Assembly (NCBI GenBank): GCA_937873035.1
Contig: CALMVA010000025.1
Coordinates: 1-64,000, forward strand
DNA: 64,000 nt
Reading direction: 5' to 3'
Source: an uncultured Sphingomonadaceae bacterium
GTDB taxonomy: Bacteria; Pseudomonadota; Alphaproteobacteria; Sphingomonadales; Sphingomonadaceae
The notes under the pieces are model-generated. The model was given only the letters and a program-made list of their open reading frames with translations. It ran no database searches and was not told the origin of the DNA. This document shows, piece after piece, positions 9,580 through 18,526 of this stretch (position 1 is the first letter of the stretch; every line of letters begins with the position of its first letter). Made by a program: the position numbers and the translations under genes.

Positions 9580-9693
9580 TCACACGGCCGCCCCCGCATT
9601 TTACTTATGCGAGCCGACAATCTCTCCCCTTGCGTTAGATCAATGCAGGGGTCGCCCAAGTCCATAAGGGTAATCTAATATTGGAGATTGGTG

Positions 9694-9906
9694 ATGCAGG
9701 GACGACTGACATTTATCCTCCACTTCATGATCAGCACTACGATCATGGGTATCTTTGTAACTGCGGCTTTGAGCGCGGGCTACACAGGAGGCCGGGCAAT
9801 TCTGATCTCCGCGCTGGCGGGCTTCGTACTAGCAATACCGATCAGTTGGTTTGTCGCGCGAAAGATCACTCATCTCGCCAAGAATTCTGAGAATCCTGCT
9901 CGTTAG
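9694..9906 (+). CDS. Small two-helix membrane protein
   Basis: 70 residues with two predicted transmembrane segments (LTFILHFMISTTIMGIFVT and ILISALAGFVLAIPISWFVA) and a short basic tail. In-frame TTG and GTG codons lie just upstream, but the ATG at 9694 is placed correctly behind TTGGAG. The small DUF2798-type membrane proteins have a similar layout, though I cannot confirm membership. It follows the sulfide operon and precedes the convergent integrase. Confidence 0.6.
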   Translation: MQGRLTFILHFMISTTIMGIFVTAALSAGYTGGRAILISALAGFVLAIPISWFVARKITHLAKNSENPAR

Positions 9907-9921
9907 CAATGTGGCGTGGAC

Positions 9922-11166
9922 CTATTTAAGTCGCATTGCACCGCGATTTAATATGGCTGCAATCTCTTCGGATGTCCGCGCCACTGCCAGTCTGAGCGCC
10001 TCATCGACGTGGATATAGCCTTGCGTCACCGTCTGTGCGGCATGCCCAAGCATGGCGGCTATCGTCAGTTCGGAAAAGCCAAGGTCACCCGCGACGCTGC
10101 CGAATGTATGCCGCAGCGTATGCGGGGTAGCGTTGGCGATTTTTGCGATGGCACACAAACGACCGAGACAATCCCGGGCCGTTGTGATCGGACCATCGGT
10201 TCCCGCAGATGGAAATACGTAGGGATTGTTGGCGACCGTGGGCTGCTCCAGTATCAACGAGATCGCGGGAGCGCCGATCGCTCGAAGTTGAGCGTCCCCT
10301 TTGGTGTCGGGAAACGCCACATAACCTCCTCCGGCGTTCAGCCAGTCGCGGCGCATTGCCTGCCCCTCCTGGCGCCGGAAGCCGGTCAGCAGCAGCAGCT
10401 TGATGATGGCAATCCCTACCGGGTTTTCGCCATGACGCTCCGCCACCACCATGGCCGCCCCCAGATCTTCGATCTCGGTAACACTCAAACGACGCTTCTT
10501 TTTGTTGGTCGCGAGTTTACGGGCGCCCTTGGTAGGGTGCTCCTTCAGTAGTCCCTTGTGCTTCGCATGGCCCAGCACGCTTTGAAGCGTACTCACCACG
10601 CGGGGGGCAACGCCTGCGCCGCCAGTGCTGACGCCGCCGCGACCACCAGTGCGCGGTTTGGCCGTTTTTCCATTTACGACGTCGGCCTGCATTGCCTCGA
10701 CGTCAGCCACCTTCAGATGGCGCGCTTTGCGCTGACCGACCAACGGTTTGATGTGTGACTTGATCCGGCTCTCATCCATGTTGAGAGTCGAGGCCTTGAT
10801 GGGTCTGTTGCGTCGCCCAAGAATGCGGCCTGCGCGAGCCTCTTCCAGATACCAATCGCATAGCTCCGCAACGGTGACATCTTTGCGAGCCTGGACCACT
10901 GCCTCGGCTGGATCGCCGCCCGCCGCAACTTCACCCAGCTTGATCTTGGCCAGATCGCGGGCTTGCTCGACAGTGAAGATGCCATACCGGCCGAGCTTGA
11001 CCCGGCGAGAGCGCTCATCGACGTTGCGATACTGGATAACGAAGGTTTTCGCCCCCGATGCGCCAACGCGGATTCCAAAGCCCCGAGTTTCAGTATCCCA
11101 GTGGAAGGTTTGTCCCTTCGGGGGGATCGGCAGGGCGTCGATCGCCTTCTTGGTGAGTTTTGCCAT
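9922..11166 (-). CDS. Tyrosine integrase, P4-type with DUF4102 N-terminus (intact)
   Basis: 414 residues. The N-terminal DUF4102 arm-binding domain (MAKLTKKAIDALPIPPKGQT) is followed by a core-binding region and the tyrosine-recombinase catalytic domain. Catalytic residues are visible: Arg in LLLTGFRRQEGQAM, H-x-L-R in TPHTLRHTFGSVAG, the GH box in AAMLGHAAQTVTQ and the nucleophile Tyr in GYIHVDEA. Its start is 192 bp from a 3' tRNA-Gly fragment at 11358, and it reads away from it. This is the usual setting of an integrase of a tRNA-targeting genomic island. A truncated paralogue with the same spacing to the second fragment is at 24958-25312. Confidence 0.93.
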   Translation of the reverse strand: MAKLTKKAIDALPIPPKGQTFHWDTETRGFGIRVGASGAKTFVIQYRNVDERSRRVKLGRYGIFTVEQARDLAKIKLGEVAAGGDPAEAVVQARKDVTVAELCDWYLEEARAGRILGRRNRPIKASTLNMDESRIKSHIKPLVGQRKARHLKVADVEAMQADVVNGKTAKPRTGGRGGVSTGGAGVAPRVVSTLQSVLGHAKHKGLLKEHPTKGARKLATNKKKRRLSVTEIEDLGAAMVVAERHGENPVGIAIIKLLLLTGFRRQEGQAMRRDWLNAGGGYVAFPDTKGDAQLRAIGAPAISLILEQPTVANNPYVFPSAGTDGPITTARDCLGRLCAIAKIANATPHTLRHTFGSVAGDLGFSELTIAAMLGHAAQTVTQGYIHVDEALRLAVARTSEEIAAILNRGAMRLK

Positions 11167-11570
11167 GTCCGTCTCGATCCAGCGTCTACCGCTTGCTTAC
11201 GCGGATCACTTCTAGACCAAAAGTAAGCAATACGTAAGCAGAAAAGGGCGTTTAGACGGCGGAAATCGGATAGTGCGGCGAAAGTGATTATCCATAACAT
11301 GTTGAATATACGCGAATATCGTGTCATATCGCGTTACGGCGTAAGGAAATTTCAAAATTGCCAAGGTTGGGGTCGAGGGTTCGAATCCCTTCGCCCGCTC
11401 CAGTTTTCTCCCAGAAAATCAATGATTTAGCCGACGGGCGGCCCTTGAATTTCTGGAGGCAAGGTACCTCCGACACCGCCATTGTCTCCATATTGTCTCC
11501 AATTTTTGGGCTGTAATCGGCCAAAGATGAAAACATTGGCGTAGTGCAGGGATTCTGGCGCTCAGGACCC
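11167..11570. other. Integrase upstream region and island junction, no gene
   Basis: About 400 bp without a supported gene. Near the integrase start are paired GTAAGCA words (around 11225-11240) that could be arm-type integrase sites. Then comes the tRNA-Gly fragment at 11358, then about 160 bp up to the stop of the STAND gene in which I see no coding signal. Short antisense frames across the tRNA fragment are artefacts. Confidence 0.5.
11358..11407 (+). repeat. att site: 3' part of tRNA-Gly(GCC), copy 1
   Basis: The sequence runs from the GCC anticodon through the T-arm (GGGTTCGAATCCC) to the acceptor end CGCCCGCTCCA, matching the 3' half of a tRNA-Gly(GCC) gene. The 5' half is absent, since AAATTTCAAAA precedes the anticodon, so this is not a functional tRNA. 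An identical 50-bp copy lies at 25515-25564. Both behave as displaced right-hand attachment sites of elements integrated in a tRNA-Gly gene. The intact gene should be further left, outside the window. Confidence 0.85.
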
Positions 11571-14500
11571 CTACCGGGTGGCTTCGCTTAGTTTGTCGCT
11601 TCCACCGATATCATTGGCGACCAGTTGGTCGACCAAGTCGAGACAACGCTTGCGCATTGCAGGGTCGCCATCATGCGATGCATAGATTCGCATGAGTGGT
11701 TCCCACAGGCGATAGCCGATAGAACCTCGTGCGGTGCCAGCCTTGGGTAGCTTCGAAACTGCCAGTTCGAGCAATTCGAGGACGAACTCGTCGAGTTCGG
11801 CTGGGGCCTCTTCGAGCCGGTGCATGAAGTAGGTCCTCTCGCCCTCAAAATACGGTGAGGAGAGGAAAGCCTGATAGAGGTCGGCATAGCGCCCCATAGC
11901 TGCGGTGCTGATCCGCCGAAATACATCCGCAGCCCTGTCACGCACGAGCTCCGCGGGATCGTCGAAAAACTTTACGATCAGTTCGCAAAGTTGCGGCTCA
12001 TCACAGTCCTCTTTGATCTCCTCCACAACGACTTGTGCCCCGCCAGCGCGCCACTCATCGGGGCCGGAAAGTATCTGTGCTCGCTCGTGATCCCAATCAG
12101 CCATATCGAAGCTGCGCGCGACGATCAAAGCGGCGGCAAGCGCGCTCATCCCGGGATCGTCCCCGTGAAGTAGCGCTAGCAGCACGGCGCGACCCTGCTC
12201 CGGTGCAACGGCGTCAAGTGCGACCAGTGACTGCCGACCGTATTCGGATGCCAACGTAATCGGTGTGCTTTTGGCAATCGCCTCCATCCATCGCGCCGCC
12301 GTAGACGGTTCATGCTTGATCGCGGATCGCACAAACAACATGGCTGAGGCGATCAGCCAATCGGGCAGATCTTTGCCCAGGAGTATGTCGACCGCATCGC
12401 AGTTGGCTTCGAAGATCGCCCGGCCGTTCCACGCGAGCGATCCGAGCTTGTGGAGCGCATCGCCGCGCGGCGTTTGGCGGCCCTGCCAGGCAAGATAGTG
12501 CCCTTGTTCCAACGCGACCCGGAACAGTGGCTCAGGCTTGTCCTTCTTATTGTGGCTCATCTCGCCCGCCTTGGCGAAATTGCCCTCGCGCGCGATTCGG
12601 CACAGTTCCGCCAGCGCTTCCGGGCCGATTTCTTCACCCGATCGCTGCCCGATAAGCCATAGCAGCGTGCGGTCGTCGGCCTGCCAAGGTTCACCCACGC
12701 GCAAGCGCACGATCAGGTCATCGAGTGCCGCCGTATCAAGGCCGGTCTCTGCAACGCCGCAGAGGATCGCGCGCATGAACGGTTCGGGCGTGCCGCACGG
12801 CAGGGTCCAATACAGAGCGAGAAACCGATTGGCATCCGCCTTTGCTTCCTCTTGCACCACCCTTGCAAGATCGCTCGCGTCGCCGAAGTAGGCATCGCGC
12901 CATCGCCGCCGTTCCGACCAGTCCGTGGCGAACGCTGTGCGCCAGGCCTTGTCGTTCATCTGTTTGGCCTGCTCGGTCGAGATCGGCGAACGCGAAACCG
13001 ATGACCGGATTCCGTCAGGCTCCTCCGGCCTCCTCCCAACGAATTTGCGGTCTAGTTCTTGGCTGCGGCGGCGGGCTGGCGGCGACAGGTCAACGTCCGC
13101 GAGTTGGCGAAATGTCGACCATTGACGCATGCCTGAATCACGCAGCGCGTAGCGAGCCCAGTCCTTCATCTGCTCGATAGGCCAGCCATTTTCTTCCTCG
13201 GGTGCTTTGAACTGGCGGATACACCATCCAGCATGGTCCAGTTCCGGCCACAGACTCATCATTCGACCTTCGAGAACACCGCGCTGGATTACCGTCAGCT
13301 GCGGCCAGCAAGTCGCCATCGCCTTGCCTGCCGAATAGGCTTCGGCATGATGCCAGCCGGCCTTGAACAGCCCGGGATTGTCGATCTGCACCACCAGTAG
13401 CGGAGCAAGCAATGCGTTGGCCGATACCGCTTCGAGAACAAGGTGAAGCGCGGTCATGTGTCGCACGGGATCGAGGATATCCAGAAGCCCCGGGACCAGT
13501 TCCGGCGAGATACTGGCCAACCGAGTCAATCCGCCGCGAACGATATCGATGAACTCGACAAGGTGGGGGCCTTCGCCTCGATCCATCCATCGCCAGGCCC
13601 AGATTCCATCCTCCTTGGGATGGTCCTTTTCCAGTTCAGTCCGTTCCATCGCGATACGCATTGCAGGCAGGATCGCGCTGAGGGCTGCAAACGGATTGGC
13701 CTCGAACAACTCATTGAGGTGGTGAAATTCGCGATTGAGGCTCGAATGATCATCCCGGAAAGGAGTTCCCTCCGGGTTCAGTCGATACCAGGTCGCGAAA
13801 GTTGCAGCATATATCCTGGCTGCATCCTCGGCCGCGTTCTTGACCCATCCGTCGGCAATCGTGAATGGCCCTTGGTCGATCGCTTCGAACTCCTCCTTGC
13901 TACAGAGGGAGAGGGCCTTGATCAGCACGTCGGCCACGGCTGCCAATGGCCTTTCCGGCTGAAACCAGGCGAAACAGCGCAACAGAACCGCTGCCTTTTC
14001 AGGCCGCAATTCGAGAAATCTATTCAGGATCTCTGCCGTTTGGGCGTTGGCGCCGTTGGCAGTGATTTCGACCGCGCGAAGCGCCCAATACAGGTCTTCA
14101 TCGTCGTCCGAGGCAAACCAAGCATCGAGAATTCCGAGCTGCGCAAGCAAGCGCACCCAACTAGGTCCGCCGTAGATCACTCGGCTAACATGGCGGGGCA
14201 AATTGCTATCGCCGCGCCCGCTTGCTTCTACCAGACGCCACTCCTCTGCACTGGGATCTGGCAGCGTGCTAAGCCACCGCAGCACCAGGTCACGGACGTG
14301 AGACCTGACCCGTTTGTCGTCTAGAATGAACGCGAGGTCGGCAAGATAAGTCTTGCGGTCGAGGTCACGCTCCATTGCAAGGATCTGCCTGACCTGCGTG
14401 CGCCGGAACAGCGTCTGTTCCGAGCTAAGCAGGAATTGCTGCAGGCCCTTGCCGTCAGAGACAAAGGCGCGGGCGTGAAGGTAGTCGAACAAGGTCTCAT

Positions 14501-16118
14501 GCATCAGCGACACGCGCTGGCCCTGGACAACAATCAAACCGCCCTGTTGCAGATGCTGGACGGCGCCCGGGAAACGATCGAGGACTGCGACCGGGGCTGC
14601 GAGCTGCTCGCGCTGGTTCATCGCCTCCGCGAGCGCAGTCAGCGCTTCGTAAAGGCTCCACCCAGGCTGTGCGATCTTGCGCAGCTCGGCATCGCGCATC
14701 GCGAGCAAGGCATCGTAGAGTTGTCCGATATGTTCGACGTGCGCGAGTTCGAGCGGCGCGGTTGCAGCGAGGTCGGCGACGAGCGCCAGGCCGATCGGTT
14801 GGCAAAGCAGCGCCTGCAGTTTGGTGCCCGCGCCTTGTGTGCCAATGCCTAGCTTCGCCAATACCGGCAGTACATCTTCGGTCCAACGCAGCGGGCCGAC
14901 GTCGATCCGCAGTGCATGCGGCGCGCGCGCTATCGCCCGGAACTCATGATCGTTGTCGAGGTCGAACGAGCGGCAGCTGAAGACGACCTGCAAGTCTGGA
15001 TAGAACCGAGCCTGACGAAGCATCCGCAGCAACACATTGCGAACCGTCGCCGCGCGCCCGGACATCTCGCTGACCGCGTCCGCCTGGTCGATAAAGAGCA
15101 CCGCCCGTCCGGCCAATTGCTCCAGAACCACGGCGGGGCTGTCGCTGACCTCGATCGTCGCCTCGCCAAGTGCCGCGAGTGAGGCGATGCCGCCGACCTG
15201 ATCGATCCGGAATACCAGGGCAGGACGATCGGGATCGATTCGCTCCAAGGCCTTGCGGACAATTACCGACTTTCCCGACCCAGCCGGTCCGGCGAGCGCA
15301 ATGACCTTTGGACCTTTCGGATCGGCGAGCGCGGCGGTGAGTACATCGACTTCGGCGCGATCAATATCGAACAGTGCTGCGCCGATGGGCCGATAGCTCT
15401 CATCGTAGTGACGATTGGCGGCATCGATCTTGCCCGGAATCGTCCGGTCAATTTCGTATTGCTTAAGGGTAATTGTCTTCGCGCTGAGCGTATCGAGCAG
15501 GTCTTTGCGGCGCAGCGGCCGGTTGAAGTTGTGGTCGTCCTCGATCCAGCGCCGAAGGGTGTCGATCACGGCCTCGGGGTCGCCTGCAAACCAGCGGTCG
15601 CATTCTGCCGCGATCGCGGCTCCCAATTCGCGCTCGGGGTAGGTGAGGAAGTCGCACCGCTCCAGCCAGGCAAAGCTCTCTGATTTGTTCAGGCCAAGGC
15701 TCTGCTGCAATTTCTGCCATTCGGTCTGCTCGGCTTCGGACAACGTGCGCTCGAAAGCGTCGGGATCGGCGGCTGTCGGCTGTTTGTCCTTGAGCAGCCG
15801 GATCGGTTTCGCGGGGTCAGTTGAGACGAAGACGCAGCTATTCTTCTCCGACGCAGCGAGTTTGCGCTGAAATGTCGCCAACACGCCTTCGTTTGCAAGC
15901 CGGGAGATCGTCCAACTGCTACTGGTCTGACGCTTTGCCTGGTGCCATTGTGTACCATTGCCCCGTTCGACTGCGAATTCGACACCGATTCCGGCATCGC
16001 CGACCGGCTCGATCGTGATCGCTTGAGTGCGGCCATCGATCAGCTCCAGCAAATGACGGATCAGCCACAGGGCTTCGTACCGATTGCCAACCTTGTCTGC
16101 AATTCCGCCGGGATGCAT
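11571..16118 (-). CDS. Avs-like STAND NTPase with N-terminal Cap4-type nuclease domain
   Basis: 1515 residues. Residues 1-200 resemble the Cap4/DUF4297 restriction-like nuclease: GNRYEALWLI, then acidic residue E47 in GIGVEFAV, then Q60-A-K62 in WHQAKRQ. Residues about 245-600 form a P-loop NTPase with Walker A GPAGSGKS (277-284), Walker B AVLFIDQAD (339-347) and a sensor-like VVFSCRSFDLD. The remaining 900 residues are alpha-helical repeats of HEAT/TPR-like character, the expected sensor part. This effector–STAND–repeat order is that of antiviral Avs proteins, which recognise a phage protein and then activate the effector. It begins 3 nt after the AbiEii stop, so it is the third gene of an AbiEi–AbiEii–STAND operon. 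The Avs type and the target are unknown. Confidence 0.72.
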   Translation of the reverse strand: MHPGGIADKVGNRYEALWLIRHLLELIDGRTQAITIEPVGDAGIGVEFAVERGNGTQWHQAKRQTSSSWTISRLANEGVLATFQRKLAASEKNSCVFVSTDPAKPIRLLKDKQPTAADPDAFERTLSEAEQTEWQKLQQSLGLNKSESFAWLERCDFLTYPERELGAAIAAECDRWFAGDPEAVIDTLRRWIEDDHNFNRPLRRKDLLDTLSAKTITLKQYEIDRTIPGKIDAANRHYDESYRPIGAALFDIDRAEVDVLTAALADPKGPKVIALAGPAGSGKSVIVRKALERIDPDRPALVFRIDQVGGIASLAALGEATIEVSDSPAVVLEQLAGRAVLFIDQADAVSEMSGRAATVRNVLLRMLRQARFYPDLQVVFSCRSFDLDNDHEFRAIARAPHALRIDVGPLRWTEDVLPVLAKLGIGTQGAGTKLQALLCQPIGLALVADLAATAPLELAHVEHIGQLYDALLAMRDAELRKIAQPGWSLYEALTALAEAMNQREQLAAPVAVLDRFPGAVQHLQQGGLIVVQGQRVSLMHETLFDYLHARAFVSDGKGLQQFLLSSEQTLFRRTQVRQILAMERDLDRKTYLADLAFILDDKRVRSHVRDLVLRWLSTLPDPSAEEWRLVEASGRGDSNLPRHVSRVIYGGPSWVRLLAQLGILDAWFASDDDEDLYWALRAVEITANGANAQTAEILNRFLELRPEKAAVLLRCFAWFQPERPLAAVADVLIKALSLCSKEEFEAIDQGPFTIADGWVKNAAEDAARIYAATFATWYRLNPEGTPFRDDHSSLNREFHHLNELFEANPFAALSAILPAMRIAMERTELEKDHPKEDGIWAWRWMDRGEGPHLVEFIDIVRGGLTRLASISPELVPGLLDILDPVRHMTALHLVLEAVSANALLAPLLVVQIDNPGLFKAGWHHAEAYSAGKAMATCWPQLTVIQRGVLEGRMMSLWPELDHAGWCIRQFKAPEEENGWPIEQMKDWARYALRDSGMRQWSTFRQLADVDLSPPARRRSQELDRKFVGRRPEEPDGIRSSVSRSPISTEQAKQMNDKAWRTAFATDWSERRRWRDAYFGDASDLARVVQEEAKADANRFLALYWTLPCGTPEPFMRAILCGVAETGLDTAALDDLIVRLRVGEPWQADDRTLLWLIGQRSGEEIGPEALAELCRIAREGNFAKAGEMSHNKKDKPEPLFRVALEQGHYLAWQGRQTPRGDALHKLGSLAWNGRAIFEANCDAVDILLGKDLPDWLIASAMLFVRSAIKHEPSTAARWMEAIAKSTPITLASEYGRQSLVALDAVAPEQGRAVLLALLHGDDPGMSALAAALIVARSFDMADWDHERAQILSGPDEWRAGGAQVVVEEIKEDCDEPQLCELIVKFFDDPAELVRDRAADVFRRISTAAMGRYADLYQAFLSSPYFEGERTYFMHRLEEAPAELDEFVLELLELAVSKLPKAGTARGSIGYRLWEPLMRIYASHDGDPAMRKRCLDLVDQLVANDIGGSDKLSEATR

Positions 16119-16121
16119 CGC

Positions 16122-16985
16122 TCAGGCCCTTATGAGCCGCGTGCAACTGGGTTCGAGGTTCGCCCAGATCTCATCGATGACCTGCGCTAGTTCGACAGGC
16201 GGCAGCTCAAGTGATGCCATATAAGCCTTCCAGCGCTGTTGGGCCGCGGCATCCTCCGCCATCGCTGCCGAGAGGCCGACCGGGCGGTCATGCGGTATCG
16301 GTGTCTCCCGCCGCCCGAAGGTTGCTGAGATCGCGGCATCGAGCGCCGCTTCCTCGATTGGTAGCGACTTCGGCACGGCCCATAGGTCATAGAAGTCCTT
16401 CATCCGCCCGTTGGCCAGACCCAGTGCCACGACGGCCTGGAATTTCTCCGCAATCACCGCTTCGGGTGGATAGCTGCGGATGTTGGGCTGTTCCATGCCG
16501 AGCAGTGAGGGATAGTCGATCATCTGCGTGGCGTCGGCGAGCGCGTCGCCGAACCCGATGTCCAGCGTCACCGGAATACGAGTCCGCTCAAGATAGGCGC
16601 AAGTCTTCAGGCGAATGCCACCATATTCCATTTCTTCGCGGATCGCGCTTGCGGCAAGGGCATCAATATCGAAGACGAGACCATCTCCGACCTCGATCCT
16701 CATGATCTCGGCGAAAATCGCCTTGATCGCAGCCTCGTCGTCGGGACCGAAACCGAGGAAATCGATGTCGCGGGTTTCGCGGTTGTCATGATCGAGCCAC
16801 TGGGTGACGAGCATGCCTCCCTTGAGCACGTAATTGTCGCGATGAGGGGATTGCGACAGGCGAAAAAGCAGCCGCTCCAGCGCGAAACGCACGAGCAGCA
16901 CATCGAACCCGCGGCCTTGCCGGCGCGCGAGATTGAGCAGGCGGTCCTTGACCGAAGCCGCCACGTTTTTGACCTTCTCAGCCAT
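16122..16985 (-). CDS. AbiEii/AbiGii-type nucleotidyltransferase toxin
   Basis: 287 residues. The family's nucleotidyltransferase core is visible: YVLKGGMLVTQWL (the KGG motif) followed by ETRDIDFLGFG carrying the D-x-D metal ligands, and later PPEAVIAEKFQAVVALG and RMKDFYDLW, the conserved C-terminal signatures. AbiEii toxins are nucleotidyltransferases of the AbiE abortive-infection/toxin-antitoxin system. The gene overlaps the antitoxin by 8 bp and ends 3 nt before the STAND gene. Tight coupling suggests one transcript started at the AbiEi promoter. Confidence 0.88.
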   Translation of the reverse strand: MAEKVKNVAASVKDRLLNLARRQGRGFDVLLVRFALERLLFRLSQSPHRDNYVLKGGMLVTQWLDHDNRETRDIDFLGFGPDDEAAIKAIFAEIMRIEVGDGLVFDIDALAASAIREEMEYGGIRLKTCAYLERTRIPVTLDIGFGDALADATQMIDYPSLLGMEQPNIRSYPPEAVIAEKFQAVVALGLANGRMKDFYDLWAVPKSLPIEEAALDAAISATFGRRETPIPHDRPVGLSAAMAEDAAAQQRWKAYMASLELPPVELAQVIDEIWANLEPSCTRLIRA

Positions 16986-17598
16986 TGAAGGTCAGTGCCT
17001 CGAGATATGGCCGCATGATTTTCCAGGCTCCCCCGGTTCGTGCTGCCTCGGCAATCGCGGAAGGACTGGCTTTGCGTTGCTCGACCGCTGTGCGCAACCC
17101 TTCGACCGCCACCGAACGGTCTACCAGACGGCCGTTACGGAACAGATCGGCAAGGGTTTTGGGCACCGAATATATCGCTACATCGACGCCGGAGATTGTG
17201 TGATGCTCGACGCCTTGGGTCAGATATTTGTCGGCAAAGCGCACGACCCGCAAGGGCGGATAACCCGGGACGGGTGACCAGTCGTGGGCGCCGATTGCAA
17301 CCCAGGTCTTGCGGGGCATCTGGTCGGTGAGGCCATGCCAGGCGAGTGCGGAAACCATCGCAATCACGCCCTTGGGAATGCGCTTCGCTACTTCGGCGAG
17401 AGTGAGGTTGCCATCGAATTCGGCGTCGGGGCGTTGATAGAGCCCCCGGCCGATACGAACCAGCTCGCCATCGCCGAGCGCGCGCTGTATCGTAGCGCCA
17501 GCGATTCCGTGCTGGCGCAGATTCTGCGCGCGCAGGATGGTCTGTCCTGCTAGTTGCGCGCGCAGCAGTTCGCGTTGGGTGCTCTTCTGCCTAGTCAC
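16978..17598 (-). CDS. AbiEi-type antitoxin / transcriptional repressor (DUF6088-like)
   Basis: 206 residues from a GTG at 17598. An N-terminal winged-helix region (LRAQNLRQHGIAGATIQRAL, GELVRIGRGLYQRP) is followed by the AbiEi-like domain (VAMVSALAWHGLTDQ, VPKTLADLFRNGRLVD). A longer frame reaches 17679, but I prefer the GTG because TAGGA lies about 9-10 nt upstream and the operator-like inverted repeat ends immediately before it. AbiEi proteins neutralise AbiEii and repress their own promoter. Overlaps the toxin start by 8 bp. Confidence 0.82.
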   Translation of the reverse strand: MTRQKSTQRELLRAQLAGQTILRAQNLRQHGIAGATIQRALGDGELVRIGRGLYQRPDAEFDGNLTLAEVAKRIPKGVIAMVSALAWHGLTDQMPRKTWVAIGAHDWSPVPGYPPLRVVRFADKYLTQGVEHHTISGVDVAIYSVPKTLADLFRNGRLVDRSVAVEGLRTAVEQRKASPSAIAEAARTGGAWKIMRPYLEALTFNG

Positions 17599-17645
17599 GT
17601 TACAAATCCTATGATTGAAATTATTATTATCAGAGGTTTTGTAAC
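17599..17645. promoter_or_regulatory. Inverted-repeat operator at the AbiEi promoter
   Basis: GTTACAAATCCT (17599-17610) and AGGTTTTGTAAC (17634-17645) match as an inverted repeat in 11 of 12 positions, separated by 23 very AT-rich bases. The pair sits directly before the AbiEi GTG. Known AbiEi proteins bind inverted repeats in their own promoter, so autorepression is the natural reading; that is inference. Confidence 0.6.
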
Positions 17646-17764
17646 ATAAAGGACGATGCCTAGCCAGTTCATTCCACACCGTGATGCAATCGGCACAGGA
17701 ATCTGACGGAAGCCCGAAACCACTGTCCGGACTAATCGGTTCGCGTCCATTTGAGCGAGATCGT

Positions 17765-18526
17765 TCACCGCAATTTCTTGAACGCCCACAGATGCGTGTA
17801 AATTTCGGCCAGTTCCGCCGCCCGCTGCGATGAGAACCCCGCCTTTGTCAGATGGGACCTAAACAGATAATCGGGGATTTCCTGCCGGCTTTCGCGAACC
17901 AGAGCATAGAAGCGCTGCCAGTCGTAGAAGTGGAGCGACGACGTGTTCGCGAGCATGGCAAAGCGCTTGAGCAACGTCGTCGTGCGCTCGCTCATCGCAA
18001 AGGCCTTGGCTTGGCGCACGCCCACCCGAAGGCGATAGCGCGCGCCGAACTGTCGATTGTACTGCCTGAGGAGGTCGCCAACCAAACCCTGAGCTGCCTC
18101 GACATAAATCGCCTTGGTCGGCGGATCTGGCGACCATCGTGCAGCCTGCAGCTCGACACTCACCCGACCTGGTCGGTCTTCGTAGGCGATCAGTTGGAAG
18201 CCATGATCCTCGTGAATGCACTCGACGGTCAATCGGAAGTTCACGATGTCGTATCGGTGTGGCCCGGGATGAATCCTGTGTCGATCAATCTTGAATTTGC
18301 CGGAGTTCTTGCCGAGCTCGGCCATCTGCTCCAGAAACTCGGTCGCTTCACCCCGCACGCCGATGTCTATGTCGGGCAGCACTTCAGCCATGAGCAAACA
18401 CACGCCTCCAATCTGAAACGGCACCTGCACCCGCTGGAGACTGTTCCAGGGCCTCGCGCCAAGGCCTCGGCCCAGCGCCAAATGCAGGTCAGCGCATCTT
18501 AATGCCCGACATGGGATCCCACACAA
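17765..18526 (-). CDS. Unrecognised protein, defence-island gene
   Basis: Up to 253 residues; not recognised. The start is unsettled. The longest frame overlaps the preceding nuclease-like gene by 38 bp, and internal starts (GTG at 18430, ATG at 18391) would remove a Leu/Arg-rich N-terminus that looks non-coding. From about residue 46 the composition is normal, with PHRYDIVNFRLTVECIHED and a basic C-terminal half (RTTTLLKRFAMLANTSSLHF, YDWQRFYALVRESRQEIPD). No signal peptide or transmembrane helix is evident. It is co-directional with the DUF2726-like gene upstream and probably in its operon, making it a candidate partner. Confidence 0.6.
   Translation of the reverse strand: MCGIPCRALRCADLHLALGRGLGARPWNSLQRVQVPFQIGGVCLLMAEVLPDIDIGVRGEATEFLEQMAELGKNSGKFKIDRHRIHPGPHRYDIVNFRLTVECIHEDHGFQLIAYEDRPGRVSVELQAARWSPDPPTKAIYVEAAQGLVGDLLRQYNRQFGARYRLRVGVRQAKAFAMSERTTTLLKRFAMLANTSSLHFYDWQRFYALVRESRQEIPDYLFRSHLTKAGFSSQRAAELAEIYTHLWAFKKLR

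Noticed and set aside
11358..11402. Functional tRNA-Gly gene
   Set aside because: Only anticodon to acceptor end is present at both copies; no D-arm or 5' acceptor strand precedes it.
11324..11536. Short minus-strand frames over the tRNA-Gly fragments (also 25469-25669)
   Set aside because: The GEGIRTLDPNLG-type peptide is the antisense reading of a tRNA 3' half, a known annotation artefact.
17599..17679. Upstream extension of the AbiEi antitoxin to 17679
   Set aside because: It would translate through the operator-like repeat and an AT-rich promoter region; the GTG at 17598 has a suitable ribosome-binding site.
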